Positions 15,140 to 22,099 are shown, counted from the stretch's first letter. The stretch: DNA of 27,891 nt from Candidatus Pullichristensenella stercoripullorum (GCA_018712885.1 DVGE01000256.1:1-27891); one strand, 5' to 3'. Translations and numbers: made by a program. The notes: a model not told the origin generated them from the letters alone.

Positions 15140-16255
15140 TTACCGCAGGCGTTCGGGATTGAGCGCTTCCAGCTCCGGAAGCACGAAGCGTCCGTCCTTG
15201 CGCACCAGCACGCCGTCGAACCAGATCTCACCGCCGCCGTGTTCCGGAGTCTGGATGCAGACCAGATCCCAGTGCAGCGCCGAACGGTTGCCGTTGTCGC
15301 ACTCGTCATAACAGGCGCCGGGCGTGAAGTGGAAACTGCCCATGATCTTTTCGTCAAACAGCGTGTTGTTCATCGGCCGGGTGATGTAGGGATTGACGCC
15401 AAGGGCGAATTCGCCCACGTAGCGCGCGCCCTCGTCCTGATCGAAGATGCGCTCAGCGCGCTCGACATCGTTGCAGGCGACGTCCACGATGCGCCCCTGA
15501 TGGAAGGTCAGGCGCATGTTCTCAAAGGAGAAACCCGCGTGCGTGGAGGGCGTATTGTAGGCGAGGGTGCCCTCGACGCTCTCGCGCACGGGCGCGGTGA
15601 AGATCTCGCCGTCGGGGATGTTGACGCGCCCGGCGCACTTTATCGCCGGCAAACCCCGGATGGAGAAGAACAGATCCGTGCCCGGCCCGACGATGCGCAC
15701 GCGGTCGGTGCGCTCCATCAGCGCTTTGAGCGGCTCCATGGCCGCCTCCATGCGCGAATAGTCCATGGTGCACACGTCAAAGTAGAAATCCTCGAACGCC
15801 TCGGTGGACATCTCCGCCATTTGCGCCATGGCGGGCGTCGCGTCGCGCAGCACCACCCAGCGCGTCTTTGGCACGCGCACCTCGCCGTGTACGGGATGCG
15901 TGTAGCGCGTGGAAAAGAGGTTCTGCTTCTCTGCCGGCACGTCGGAGTGTTCAGCGCGGTTCAAAATGCCGGTAAAGCCGATATAGACCTGCATTCGCTC
16001 CATGAGCATCGCGTCGGCGCGGGCGCGCAATTCGAGCTGTTCCGCCGTGCAGCCGAGCAACAGGGCGCGCTCGATCTGCGCGTCGCGCAGCCAGACGAAG
16101 GGCTTCCCGCCCGCGCGGTAGACCTCCTCGATCAGGGCCTTGACCAGTTCCCGGTCCGCGTCTGTCGCCTGGATGAGCACATTGTCGCCGTCCCGCACCT
16201 GTGTGGAAAAGCGCACCAGCGTGCGCGCCAATTTGTCGATCCGGGGATCGCGCAT
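15140..16255 (-). CDS. M29 family aminopeptidase
   Basis: This 371-residue cytoplasmic enzyme belongs to the M29 (thermophilic aminopeptidase, AmpS/PepS) family, which trims N-terminal residues from peptides with two metal ions. The expected ligands are all present: E217 in GEIFTAP, E282 in YVGEFALG, H309 in the DEKIMGSFHFTPG motif (usual form DENxxxHxxxG), and H328 with D330 in ALHWDLV. The length is slightly short of the 400-410 usual for the family. I take the ATG at 16255, with GGAGGG six bases ahead; an in-frame ATG six codons upstream has no ribosome site. It follows the secG terminator and may have its own promoter; none is obvious. Confidence 0.88.
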   Translation of the reverse strand: MRDPRIDKLARTLVRFSTQVRDGDNVLIQATDADRELVKALIEEVYRAGGKPFVWLRDAQIERALLLGCTAEQLELRARADAMLMERMQVYIGFTGILNRAEHSDVPAEKQNLFSTRYTHPVHGEVRVPKTRWVVLRDATPAMAQMAEMSTEAFEDFYFDVCTMDYSRMEAAMEPLKALMERTDRVRIVGPGTDLFFSIRGLPAIKCAGRVNIPDGEIFTAPVRESVEGTLAYNTPSTHAGFSFENMRLTFHQGRIVDVACNDVERAERIFDQDEGARYVGEFALGVNPYITRPMNNTLFDEKIMGSFHFTPGACYDECDNGNRSALHWDLVCIQTPEHGGGEIWFDGVLVRKDGRFVLPELEALNPERLR

Positions 16256-16281
16256 GGAAAGCCCTCCTGTCATAAACAGTC

Positions 16282-16318
16282 AAAAAATCCAGGAGGCCGC
16301 GCGCTGGCAGCCTCCTGG
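16282..16318 (-). terminator. Rho-independent terminator of secG
   Basis: On the minus strand CCAGGAGGC (plus 16310-16318) pairs with GCCTCCTGG (plus 16289-16297) across a 12-base loop and is followed by ATTTTTTG, a classic intrinsic terminator 15 bases after the secG stop. Confidence 0.85.
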
Positions 16319-16332
16319 CAAAGTGATCACGA

Positions 16333-16887
16333 TCATTCAGCGACCGGTTCCGTCTCCTCGGCGGGCTCCTCAGTGGCCTCCGCAGCGGGCTCCTCGGTGG
16401 CCTCCGCGGCGGGCTCCTCGGTGGCTTCCGCGGTGGGCTCCTCGGTGGCTTCCGCGGTGGGCTCCTCGGTCACGGCCTCGGGCGCTTCGGTCGTTTCGGC
16501 GGCGGGCTCGTCGGCCGCGTCGTCGGCGGGCGCTTCAGTCGCCTCGGCAGCGGGCTCTTCCGCCGCTTCGTCCGCCGTCTCGTCCACAGCCTCTTCTTCG
16601 GTAGAGACGAGCGTGTCGTCCGTCACATCCGCGGTATCCGGCGCGGAATGAGAGGCGACGATGGTCGCGGCGATGGCGGCGATGATGAAGACGGTCGCGC
16701 CGATCTTGGTGATCTTCGCCATTTTCGCCTCGTAGCTCTTGGCCTTGTTCTTTCCAAAGAAGGTCTCCGCGCCGCCGGCAATGGCCCCCAGTCCCTGACG
16801 CTGACCCTGCTGCAAAAGCACCGCGATGATCAGCACGATGGAAATCAGAATCAGTACGATGTCAAGAATAATGGTCCAGGCGTTCAT
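16333..16887 (-). CDS. secG: Preprotein translocase subunit SecG with long acidic repeat tail
   Basis: The first 80 residues are a normal SecG: membrane segment at about 4-25, the cytoplasmic loop LLQQGQRQGLGAIAGGAETFFGKNKAK, in which QGxxxGLGA..GG is the signature, and a second membrane segment at about 62-79. SecG assists protein export through SecYEG. Normal SecG proteins are about 70-80 residues; here a further 104 residues (81-184) follow, made only of A, E, P, T, D, V, S and L, with no basic residue. They include four perfect eight-residue units TEEP(T/A)AEA. SecG has both ends outside the cytoplasm, so the tail should lie on the outer face of the membrane. AGGAGG six to seven bases ahead of the ATG fixes the start. 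Confidence 0.92.
   Translation of the reverse strand: MNAWTIILDIVLILISIVLIIAVLLQQGQRQGLGAIAGGAETFFGKNKAKSYEAKMAKITKIGATVFIIAAIAATIVASHSAPDTADVTDDTLVSTEEEAVDETADEAAEEPAAEATEAPADDAADEPAAETTEAPEAVTEEPTAEATEEPTAEATEEPAAEATEEPAAEATEEPAEETEPVAE
16375..16470 (-). repeat. Four 24-bp tandem repeats in the secG tail
   Basis: Four in-frame 24-bp units encode TEEPTAEA twice and TEEPAAEA twice (SecG residues 140-171), followed by a partial fifth unit. Unit-to-unit differences are few, so copy number may vary between strains by slippage. Confidence 0.9.
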
Positions 16888-16928
16888 GGAATTCCTCCTA
16901 AACTATCATCAAAGCAAACTGCCAGAGT

Positions 16929-16957
16929 ATTATACCACGCTTTTAGCCCAAAGGCAA
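16929..16957 (-). promoter_or_regulatory. secG promoter
   Basis: On the minus strand TTGCCT (plus 16952-16957), a 17-base spacer and TATAAT (plus 16929-16934) with an upstream TG (extended -10, TGGTATAAT) lie about 42 bases before secG. An 8-bp inverted repeat, TTTTCCCG/CGGGAAAA (16972-17007), separates it from the divergent promoter. Confidence 0.8.
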
Positions 16958-17022
16958 CCATATTTTTTATATTTTCCCGAATTTCACAAGGATTTTTCGC
17001 GGGAAAAGCGCTGCCGCGCCGC

Positions 17023-17051
17023 TTGACCGCCGCTGAAGGCTGTGATAGTAT
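17023..17051 (+). promoter_or_regulatory. Promoter of the ComEA-like gene
   Basis: TTGACC (17023-17028), a 17-base spacer and TAGTAT (17046-17051) form a good sigma-A promoter. Transcription would start near 17058, which removes the AGGAG at 17054-17058 from the message and favours the second ribosome site (17084-17088) and the GTG start at 17096. Confidence 0.7.
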
Positions 17052-17095
17052 GAAGGAGAGGCTCGTTGGCAAGTTTGGGCGGGGGAGGGATGCGC

Positions 17096-17467
17096 GTGGC
17101 ACGCATGGAACGCTGGACGCTGGCCCTCTCGATCGCCGCGCTTATCCTGCTCTTTGCCTGGGCGCATCCGCGGCTGTGGGCGGGCGAAGAGCGGCTCGCG
17201 CCCATCGCCACCGTCGAAGGCGCGTCCATCGAAAACGGCGGCTATCTCATCGACATCAACACCGCCGGCGCGCGGACGCTGGAAACGCTGCCGGGCATCG
17301 GCGAGGTGCTGGCCGAGAGCATCGTGGCCTACCGCGAAGAGCACGGCCCCTTCGCCAGCGTAGACGAGCTCGACCACGTTTATGGCATCGGCGAAGGCAA
17401 GTTGGAGCCCATCCGCCGCTTTTTGACGGTCGAGCCGTCTCAGGCGCCGAAGAGCTGCACCCAATAG
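17096..17467 (+). CDS. ComEA-like helix-hairpin-helix protein
   Basis: This small protein (123 residues) has an N-terminal membrane anchor (about residues 7-25) and a C-terminal double helix-hairpin-helix domain: IDINTAGARTLETLPGIGEVLAESIVAYREEHGPFASVDEL, then VYGIGEGKLEPIRRFLT. This is the DNA-binding part of ComEA, the extracytoplasmic receptor for transforming DNA. The SLBB domain of full-length ComEA proteins is absent, so it is a minimal form. Three starts compete (TTG 17066, GTG 17096, ATG 17105); the promoter position and GGAGG seven bases ahead favour GTG 17096. No comEC or other competence gene is in view. The last 28 bases overlap the 3' end of the convergent CAP gene, so the two are likely to interfere when both are transcribed. 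Confidence 0.8.
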   Translation: MARMERWTLALSIAALILLFAWAHPRLWAGEERLAPIATVEGASIENGGYLIDINTAGARTLETLPGIGEVLAESIVAYREEHGPFASVDELDHVYGIGEGKLEPIRRFLTVEPSQAPKSCTQ

Positions 17468-18276
17468 AGCACGCCGCCCGCCTCATAAGCGCAGACGCCG
17501 ATGCGGGAGAAACCCGAGCGCAGTATGTTGGCGCGGTGACCGTCCGAGCTCATCCAGGCGGCCATCACCCGGTCGGCGCTGTCGTGGCCCTTGGCGATGT
17601 TCTCGCCGCTGACCGAGGCGCTTACCGTGGACCAATCGCTGCCGTCCGGCCGCGTGTGGCTGAACGATCCTACCAGTTCCCGCGCGCGCACGGCGGCGGC
17701 GCGTTCGAGTTCCGCGTCCACGCGCAGCGCTGGCAGCCCGCGCTGTTCGCGCTCCATGTTCGTTTGGCGGACGACCTCGTCGGCAAGGGAGGCGACGCTG
17801 CTTCCCGTCTGCGTCGGCATGGGCGTGGGCGCGGCGGTCGGCCTTTGGGTCGGTCGAGGCGTCGGCACCGCTGTTGGGACTTCGGTCGGTATTTGCGTTG
17901 GCGCGGGCGTCGGCGCGGCAGTCGCCGGCATGGGAGTTGAAACTTCGGTCGGTTTTGCTTCTTCCGCCGGCGGCGCGGCATGATCGCCTGCTTCCGCGCG
18001 GACGCAGCCGTCGTAGCAGCGCAGCTGCGCGGCGTAGCCTCCCGCCGCCTGCGTGTAACAGGAAGGCACTTCGTATCTGCCGTCCGCCCCGCATACGCAG
18101 GTGACCATTACCGGCCAGCCATCGCGGTAGATGGTCAGCGTTGCCTGCGGGCAGTCGCAGCCCGCCCAGCGCACGGTGAGGTATCCGTCTTCAAATCCCG
18201 CCTCCAGCGCCGGCTGCGCCAGCGCCGGGGACGCGCACAGGAGCAAAAACAACAGGCAAGAGAGCGCTCGTTTCAT
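17440..18276 (-). CDS. Secreted CAP-domain (SCP/YkwD-like) protein
   Basis: The 278-residue product has a signal peptide (1-20, cleavage ALA before QPALEA), a cysteine-rich N-terminal domain (about 21-100; C40, C42, C60, C62, C73, C87, C91), a proline/threonine linker (about 103-157) and a C-terminal CAP domain (about 160-278). CAP landmarks are present: TNMEREQRGLPAL, H207 in SFSHTRPDG, E225 in SGENIAKG and H247 in SDGHRANIL. Bacterial CAP proteins of the YkwD type are secreted or spore-coat associated; their activity is mostly unknown. The seven-cysteine domain suggests disulphide or metal binding outside the cell and I do not recognise it. A strong promoter with an overlapping palindrome controls the gene. 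An AAAGGAG site precedes the ATG. Confidence 0.9.
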   Translation of the reverse strand: MKRALSCLLFLLLCASPALAQPALEAGFEDGYLTVRWAGCDCPQATLTIYRDGWPVMVTCVCGADGRYEVPSCYTQAAGGYAAQLRCYDGCVRAEAGDHAAPPAEEAKPTEVSTPMPATAAPTPAPTQIPTEVPTAVPTPRPTQRPTAAPTPMPTQTGSSVASLADEVVRQTNMEREQRGLPALRVDAELERAAAVRARELVGSFSHTRPDGSDWSTVSASVSGENIAKGHDSADRVMAAWMSSDGHRANILRSGFSRIGVCAYEAGGVLYWVQLFGA

Positions 18277-18310
18277 GGATGTCCATCTCCTTTGTCATAG
18301 AATTGAAATA

Positions 18311-18331
18311 TGTTACAAAGAAATTGTAACA
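18311..18331. promoter_or_regulatory. Perfect 8-bp inverted repeat over the CAP-gene -10
   Basis: TGTTACAA (18311-18318) and TTGTAACA (18324-18331) are perfect inverted arms around a five-base centre. The palindrome contains the -10 hexamer of the CAP-gene promoter, so a bound protein would block RNA polymerase. The cognate regulator is not in the window. Confidence 0.65.
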
Positions 18332-18351
18332 ACTATTCCAAAGTATGTCAA
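18323..18351 (-). promoter_or_regulatory. Sigma-A promoter of the CAP-domain gene
   Basis: On the minus strand TTGACA (plus 18346-18351), a 17-base spacer and TACAAT (plus 18323-18328) give a near-perfect promoter about 47 bases upstream of the CAP-gene ATG. Confidence 0.85.
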
Positions 18352-18438
18352 GGAAAATTGTGCGATTTCCACGAATTACCAGCGCTGCCAACCCTTGCCA
18401 TCGACTCATTTCGATCAAGATGAAACAGGTGGACGCCA

Positions 18439-19482
18439 ATGCTGGAGATACTGCTTGAAGAAAAGAAGCGCCATCCCGCCGCCGAAGCGCGGGATCTTTG
18501 CAAACTCCTTTACCAGAGCGAATTCGGGGCCGGCCACATGGCCATGGACGCCGAGGCCGGCCTTGCGCGCCTGCGCGCGGAATGTGCCGCCTGCGGCGCG
18601 GGCGAGGACGAGCCCTTCACGGATGTGGGCGGCGGCCTTGTGCGCCTGCACCTGCGCGCGCTGCCGGCGCTGAAGCTGCGCCTTGAAACGGTGAACGGCC
18701 TCTTTGCCCGGGCCTGCGCGCCGCGCGGCAGCGTCGCGGGGCTGGAAGCAAAACTGGAACTGCTGCGGGCAAACGCCGCGCGCCTGGGCCTGAATGGGGA
18801 AACGCTCGAGGCGGAGCTTGCCGCCTGGCGCGCGGCGGGCTATCCGGCGCTCTCCCATTCGCGTGCCTACCGCGATCTCTACCATCCGGCGTATCGCCTC
18901 GTGCCCGCGTCCGCGCGGCGCTTCCTGGCGCTGTTTCAGGCCATCGACGCGCTGCTCCAGCGCCAGGGGCGCGCCCGGATCGCCATTGACGGCAACAGCG
19001 GCGCGGGCAAATCCACCCTCGGCGCGCTGCTCGCCGGCGTCTACGGCGGCAATCTCTACCATATGGACGACTTTTTCCTGCCTCCGCAGCGCAAGACGCG
19101 CGAGCGCCTGGCCGAACCGGGCGGCAATGTCGACCGGGAGCGCTTTTTCGCGGAAGTGCTTTCGCGCCTGGGCACAGCCTTTTCCTACCGCCCATGGCGC
19201 TGTCACGAAGGAGCGCTGGCCGCGCCGGTGGCGGTCGAGCCGCGGGCGGTGGAGATCGTCGAGGGCGTTTACAGCCTGCACCCTGATCTGCGCAACGCCT
19301 ACGATCTGCGGGTGTTCCTCGCCATCCCTCCCAAGGCGCAGGCAGAGCGCATCCGCGCCCGCAGCGGCGAGGCCATGCTCGAACGCTTCGTGCGCGAGTG
19401 GATACCATTGGAGAACGCCTATTTTTCCCATCTCGGCGTGCGCGCCTGCTGTCAGCTCGCCTTTGACGGGGCCGCGCAGTGA
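18439..19482 (+). CDS. Uridine kinase-like P-loop protein with N-terminal extension domain
   Basis: This 347-residue protein joins two parts. Residues 1-160 form a helical domain opening with LCKLLYQSEFGAGHMAMDAE, which I have seen in uncharacterised clostridial proteins but cannot assign. Residues about 178-345 are a P-loop kinase of the uridine kinase/phosphoribulokinase type: Walker A GNSGAGKST (185-193), YHMDDFFLP (207-214) where the aspartates bind magnesium and substrate, EIVEGVYSLHP, and a basic lid (IRARSGEAMLERFVREWIP). It probably phosphorylates a nucleoside-like or other small hydroxyl substrate; the specificity is open. The ribosome site is AGGTGG before ATG. It stands alone between the CAP gene and sipL. 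Confidence 0.8.
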   Translation: MLEILLEEKKRHPAAEARDLCKLLYQSEFGAGHMAMDAEAGLARLRAECAACGAGEDEPFTDVGGGLVRLHLRALPALKLRLETVNGLFARACAPRGSVAGLEAKLELLRANAARLGLNGETLEAELAAWRAAGYPALSHSRAYRDLYHPAYRLVPASARRFLALFQAIDALLQRQGRARIAIDGNSGAGKSTLGALLAGVYGGNLYHMDDFFLPPQRKTRERLAEPGGNVDRERFFAEVLSRLGTAFSYRPWRCHEGALAAPVAVEPRAVEIVEGVYSLHPDLRNAYDLRVFLAIPPKAQAERIRARSGEAMLERFVREWIPLENAYFSHLGVRACCQLAFDGAAQ

Positions 19483-19604
19483 CGCTGCGCGCCGCCCACA
19501 CGCTCCGGTTTGTGCCCGTCAGGTAAAATTCACTTTTCCCGCGCATGCGCGTTCCTCCCGACGCATAAGCATAACAAGCGAAATGCGGTTGGGAGGTTTT
19601 TTCT

Positions 19605-21131
19605 ATGGCGATAAGCGTGCTCAAGCAGGCCCTCGAGATCGAGGAGCTGGTCGGTTCGCGGCAGGGACAGGCGCTTTTGCGCGCGGAGGCGATCGTGCCC
19701 GGCGCGGGCCGGGACGCGATCGAAACGCTGATGTCCGAAGCCGATCTGGTCATTGGGCAGGTGGACGTGCAGGAGGGGCGCGTGGTGCTGGAGGGCACGG
19801 CGCTCTGTCAGGCGGTCTACCGCCAGGGCGACGAAGCCTCTCTGCGCTCCCTGACGGCGCAGGCGCAGCTCAACCACGCCTTTGAGCTTCCCGGCGCGGC
19901 CAGCGGCATGCCCTGCCGCGTCGCCGGCGAGGTGGAGCATGTGGAGGCGAAGTATGAAAACGGCCACATGGTCTTTCTGGTCAGCGTGGGGCTGAAACTG
20001 CAGGTCTGGAAGTTGACCCCGGCGGAGATCGTCACCGGCATCGAGGGCGCGCCGGCGCTGGAAACGGAATCCGAGACCGTGCGCTCGGTGCGGCTGGCGG
20101 CGGAGGCGGGCGTGGATACGCTTTTGAGCGAAACGGTCTCTCTGCCGGCGGCGCTGGAGGCGCGCGATGCGTTGATGCGCTGGGGCACGGTGAGCGTCGA
20201 GGGCGTAGAGGCGGATCTGGGCGGCGTGCGCGTGCGCGGAAAGCTCAACGTGGAGGCGCTCGTGGGCAGCGGCGTCGCCGGCCGCCCGGTGGCGCTGATC
20301 AAAGTGCCGCTTTCCTTCGAGCGGCTGGTGGAGATGCCGGATTGGCTGGTGGAGAACGTCTACGCCACCGCCCACCTGGATCGGCTGGACGTGCGCGTGG
20401 AGGCGGGCGAGGAGGACGACGAGGCCGACGCGGACATGCGCATCGAAGCCGAAGTCCACATCAGCGTCAACGCCGTGACCGCTTCCGAGGCCGCGGCGCT
20501 CACCGACGCCTACGCCACCAGGGGCCCGTCCATAGAGATCGCCACGCAGGTGCTCGCCCCCTGCGTCGCCATCGAGCGCGTGCAGGCGTCCGAGGCATTC
20601 CACGGCACGCTGCTTTTGCCCGAGGACGCCCCCGGCGCGGGCACGGTGCTGGCCGTGCGCGTGCGGCCGGTGATCGGCGGCTGGGGCGTGGAGAGCGGCA
20701 GGACGACCATCGACGGCGTGCTCGAAGCCGCGGTGCTCTACATGCCCGGAGGCTCGGACCGCATCGCCGCCGCGCAGAGCGAGCTGCCCTTTTCCCTGAG
20801 CGTGCAGGGCGAATTGGACGACAGTTCCTGGGTGACGGTCGAGGCGCTCTCCGCCGAGGCCAACGCCCTGATGAGCGACCGGCTGGAGCTGCGCTGTTTG
20901 CTCAATATCGCCGCCGAGACGCGGGTCACGAGGGAATATCGCCTTCTCAGCGGCGCGGAGGAGGGCGAGGACGTAAAAAAGCGCCCCGGCATCGTGCTTT
21001 TCTGGCCGGGGCGCGGCGACGATATATGGTCGATCGGCAAGCGCTACAACGTCAGCGTCGAGGACGTGCGCGCCATGAACGGCGGTACGGACGTCATCCG
21101 CGAGGGCAAGGCGCTGGTCTTGAAGATCTAG
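19605..21131 (+). CDS. sipL: SipL-like spore coat morphogenetic protein (SPOCS and LysM domains)
   Basis: This 508-residue protein contains about three SPOCS (DUF3794) domains at about 45-135, 190-285 and 350-440, recognisable by the strand pattern VVLEGTALCQAVYRQGD / TIDGVLEAAVLYMPGG followed by LPFSLSV, and a C-terminal LysM domain (about 462-508: PGRGDDIWSIGKRYNVS, VIREGKALVLKI). This is the architecture of SipL, which in Clostridioides difficile binds SpoIVA through its LysM domain and is needed for coat assembly around the forespore. It is the best evidence in the window for a clostridial spore former. GGGAGG eight bases ahead of the ATG fixes the start. Expression is expected in the mother cell; I could not see a convincing sigma-E promoter. 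It is followed by a perfect 10-bp hairpin. Confidence 0.88.
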   Translation: MAISVLKQALEIEELVGSRQGQALLRAEAIVPGAGRDAIETLMSEADLVIGQVDVQEGRVVLEGTALCQAVYRQGDEASLRSLTAQAQLNHAFELPGAASGMPCRVAGEVEHVEAKYENGHMVFLVSVGLKLQVWKLTPAEIVTGIEGAPALETESETVRSVRLAAEAGVDTLLSETVSLPAALEARDALMRWGTVSVEGVEADLGGVRVRGKLNVEALVGSGVAGRPVALIKVPLSFERLVEMPDWLVENVYATAHLDRLDVRVEAGEEDDEADADMRIEAEVHISVNAVTASEAAALTDAYATRGPSIEIATQVLAPCVAIERVQASEAFHGTLLLPEDAPGAGTVLAVRVRPVIGGWGVESGRTTIDGVLEAAVLYMPGGSDRIAAAQSELPFSLSVQGELDDSSWVTVEALSAEANALMSDRLELRCLLNIAAETRVTREYRLLSGAEEGEDVKKRPGIVLFWPGRGDDIWSIGKRYNVSVEDVRAMNGGTDVIREGKALVLKI

Positions 21132-21144
21132 GCCGGCGCGGGAA

Positions 21145-21180
21145 AAGGCTCCGGTCGCGTTCCGCCGCGGCCGGAGCCTT
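21145..21180 (+). terminator. GC hairpin after sipL (copy 1 of a duplicated hairpin)
   Basis: AAGGCTCCGG (21145-21154) pairs perfectly with CCGGAGCCTT (21171-21180), starting 14 bases after the sipL stop. No T-run follows. Copy 2 at 21381-21413 has the same stem and nearly the same loop. Confidence 0.6.
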
Positions 21181-21374
21181 CAGAGCGCTGACAAAGCCCA
21201 CAACCGCAAAAATCGCTCTGATAAATGAAAAATCAGAGGCGATTTTTGCTTCCTGCGTCAGCCGCACTTGCATCCTGCGGTCACTTACGTCTATGTAAGC
21301 TCCCTTGGATGCAAGTTTGCTTCCTTGGCTTGCGGGCTTTCTCAACGCTCTGCCAGTCTGTTGACTTTGTCAAC
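21181..21374. repeat. Nested inverted-repeat element, no coding capacity
   Basis: An outer imperfect inverted repeat (CAGAGCGCTGACAAAGCCC at 21181-21199 against 21334-21352, 17 of 19 paired) encloses two further hairpins. One has a 16-bp stem with one bulge (21207-21222 with 21232-21248) and a T-rich arm. The other is ACTTGCATCC (21266-21275) with GGATGCAAGT (21307-21316), itself holding CTTAC/GTAAG (21284-21299). GTTGACTTTGTCAAC (21360-21374) follows. It is flanked by the two copies of the GC hairpin. It could be a MITE/REP-like intergenic repeat or a structured RNA; no open frame in it looks like a gene. Confidence 0.6.
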
Positions 21375-21380
21375 ATCCTG

Positions 21381-21413
21381 AAGGCTCCGGTCGCGTTCCG
21401 CGGCCGGAGCCTT
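21381..21413 (-). terminator. GC hairpin (copy 2), downstream of the secreted acidic protein gene
   Basis: AAGGCTCCGG (21381-21390) pairs with CCGGAGCCTT (21404-21413). It repeats copy 1 in the same orientation with a single three-base difference in the loop. It lies ten bases past the stop of the minus-strand gene and so serves as its likely 3' hairpin. Confidence 0.55.
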
Positions 21414-21422
21414 GCGCCGTTT

Positions 21423-21905
21423 TCAGCTTTTCTGCGTCCCGGCGGCGGGATCGCTTTCCTCGATGACGATCCCCAGCGCCATGCCGTCTTCCCGCACGCG
21501 CAGCGTCAGCAGGTCGCCCTCGGCGATCTCTTTCGCGCCCGCTGCTTCGAAGCCGCCCTCCGCGCGGCGCCAGACGGGAGTATCGCCGTCGAAGCGCACC
21601 ACCTGTACGCCGAGGGCTTCATCGTTTTCCGCGCCGTCTTCCGCGGCCAGGCTGTGCGCCCGCGGGGTCTCGGTCGGCTGCGGCGCGAGGCTCTCCTCCG
21701 GACTCTCTTCCTCGTCCCAGGGGTATCCGTCCTCGTTTTCCGGATCGACGGCCTCGATGCGCACCAGCAGGGAACCGGGGTCCACGCGCAGTACAGCGGC
21801 CGACCAGACCTCCTCCGGCACAGCTTCTTCGCCTTCTTCGGCATTGGCGATCACCGGGGACAGCGCCACCAGCATGGCGAGCGCGAAAACAGCAAATCGT
21901 TTCAT
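21423..21905 (-). CDS. Small secreted acidic protein, unknown function
   Basis: The 160-residue product has a signal peptide (about 1-22, cleavage after ANA before EEGEE) and a strongly acidic mature chain with a proline/glutamate-rich low-complexity stretch in the middle (PWDEEESPEESLAPQPTETP). The flanking parts look like beta strands (VWSAAVLRVDPGSLLVRIEAV and EGDLLTLRVREDGMALGIVI), so a small beta barrel with a disordered insert is plausible. I do not recognise a family. AGGAGG eight bases ahead supports the ATG at 21905; a GTG seven codons upstream lacks a site. A TATAAT at plus 21938-21943 (minus strand) is a likely -10, with a weak -35. Confidence 0.75.
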   Translation of the reverse strand: MKRFAVFALAMLVALSPVIANAEEGEEAVPEEVWSAAVLRVDPGSLLVRIEAVDPENEDGYPWDEEESPEESLAPQPTETPRAHSLAAEDGAENDEALGVQVVRFDGDTPVWRRAEGGFEAAGAKEIAEGDLLTLRVREDGMALGIVIEESDPAAGTQKS

Positions 21906-22035
21906 GGCTTGCGCCTCCTTCCACAATTTCTGCTTTCATTATAGGTCGGCCCATGCGATAAATCGTGAGCAATTTGTGAACAAACTTGAGCGCTCCCCGC
22001 CGCAGCATTGTCTATTTCCCTTTACGCGATCTTCC

Positions 22036-22064
22036 TTGCGCCGGGCGCGATTTTGCGTTAGCAT
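22036..22064 (+). promoter_or_regulatory. Candidate promoter of the small unknown gene
   Basis: TTGCGC (22036-22041), a 17-base spacer and TAGCAT (22059-22064) precede the gene by about 36 bases. Both hexamers are imperfect (three and four of six). Confidence 0.3.
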
Positions 22065-22099
22065 GGTAGCCATCGCTTTGAGAAAGGATGGGGAAGACC

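Noticed and set aside
16340..16500. The secG repeats as a CRISPR-like array.
   Set aside because: Units are contiguous 24-bp in-frame codons without spacers and encode a peptide repeat.
13640..16651. A 1003-codon open frame on the plus strand opposite spoIVFB/spoIVFA-like, aminopeptidase and secG genes.
   Set aside because: High-GC antisense shadow: arginine/alanine/proline-rich, no domain, no ribosome site, and it covers four genes with clear motifs on the minus strand.
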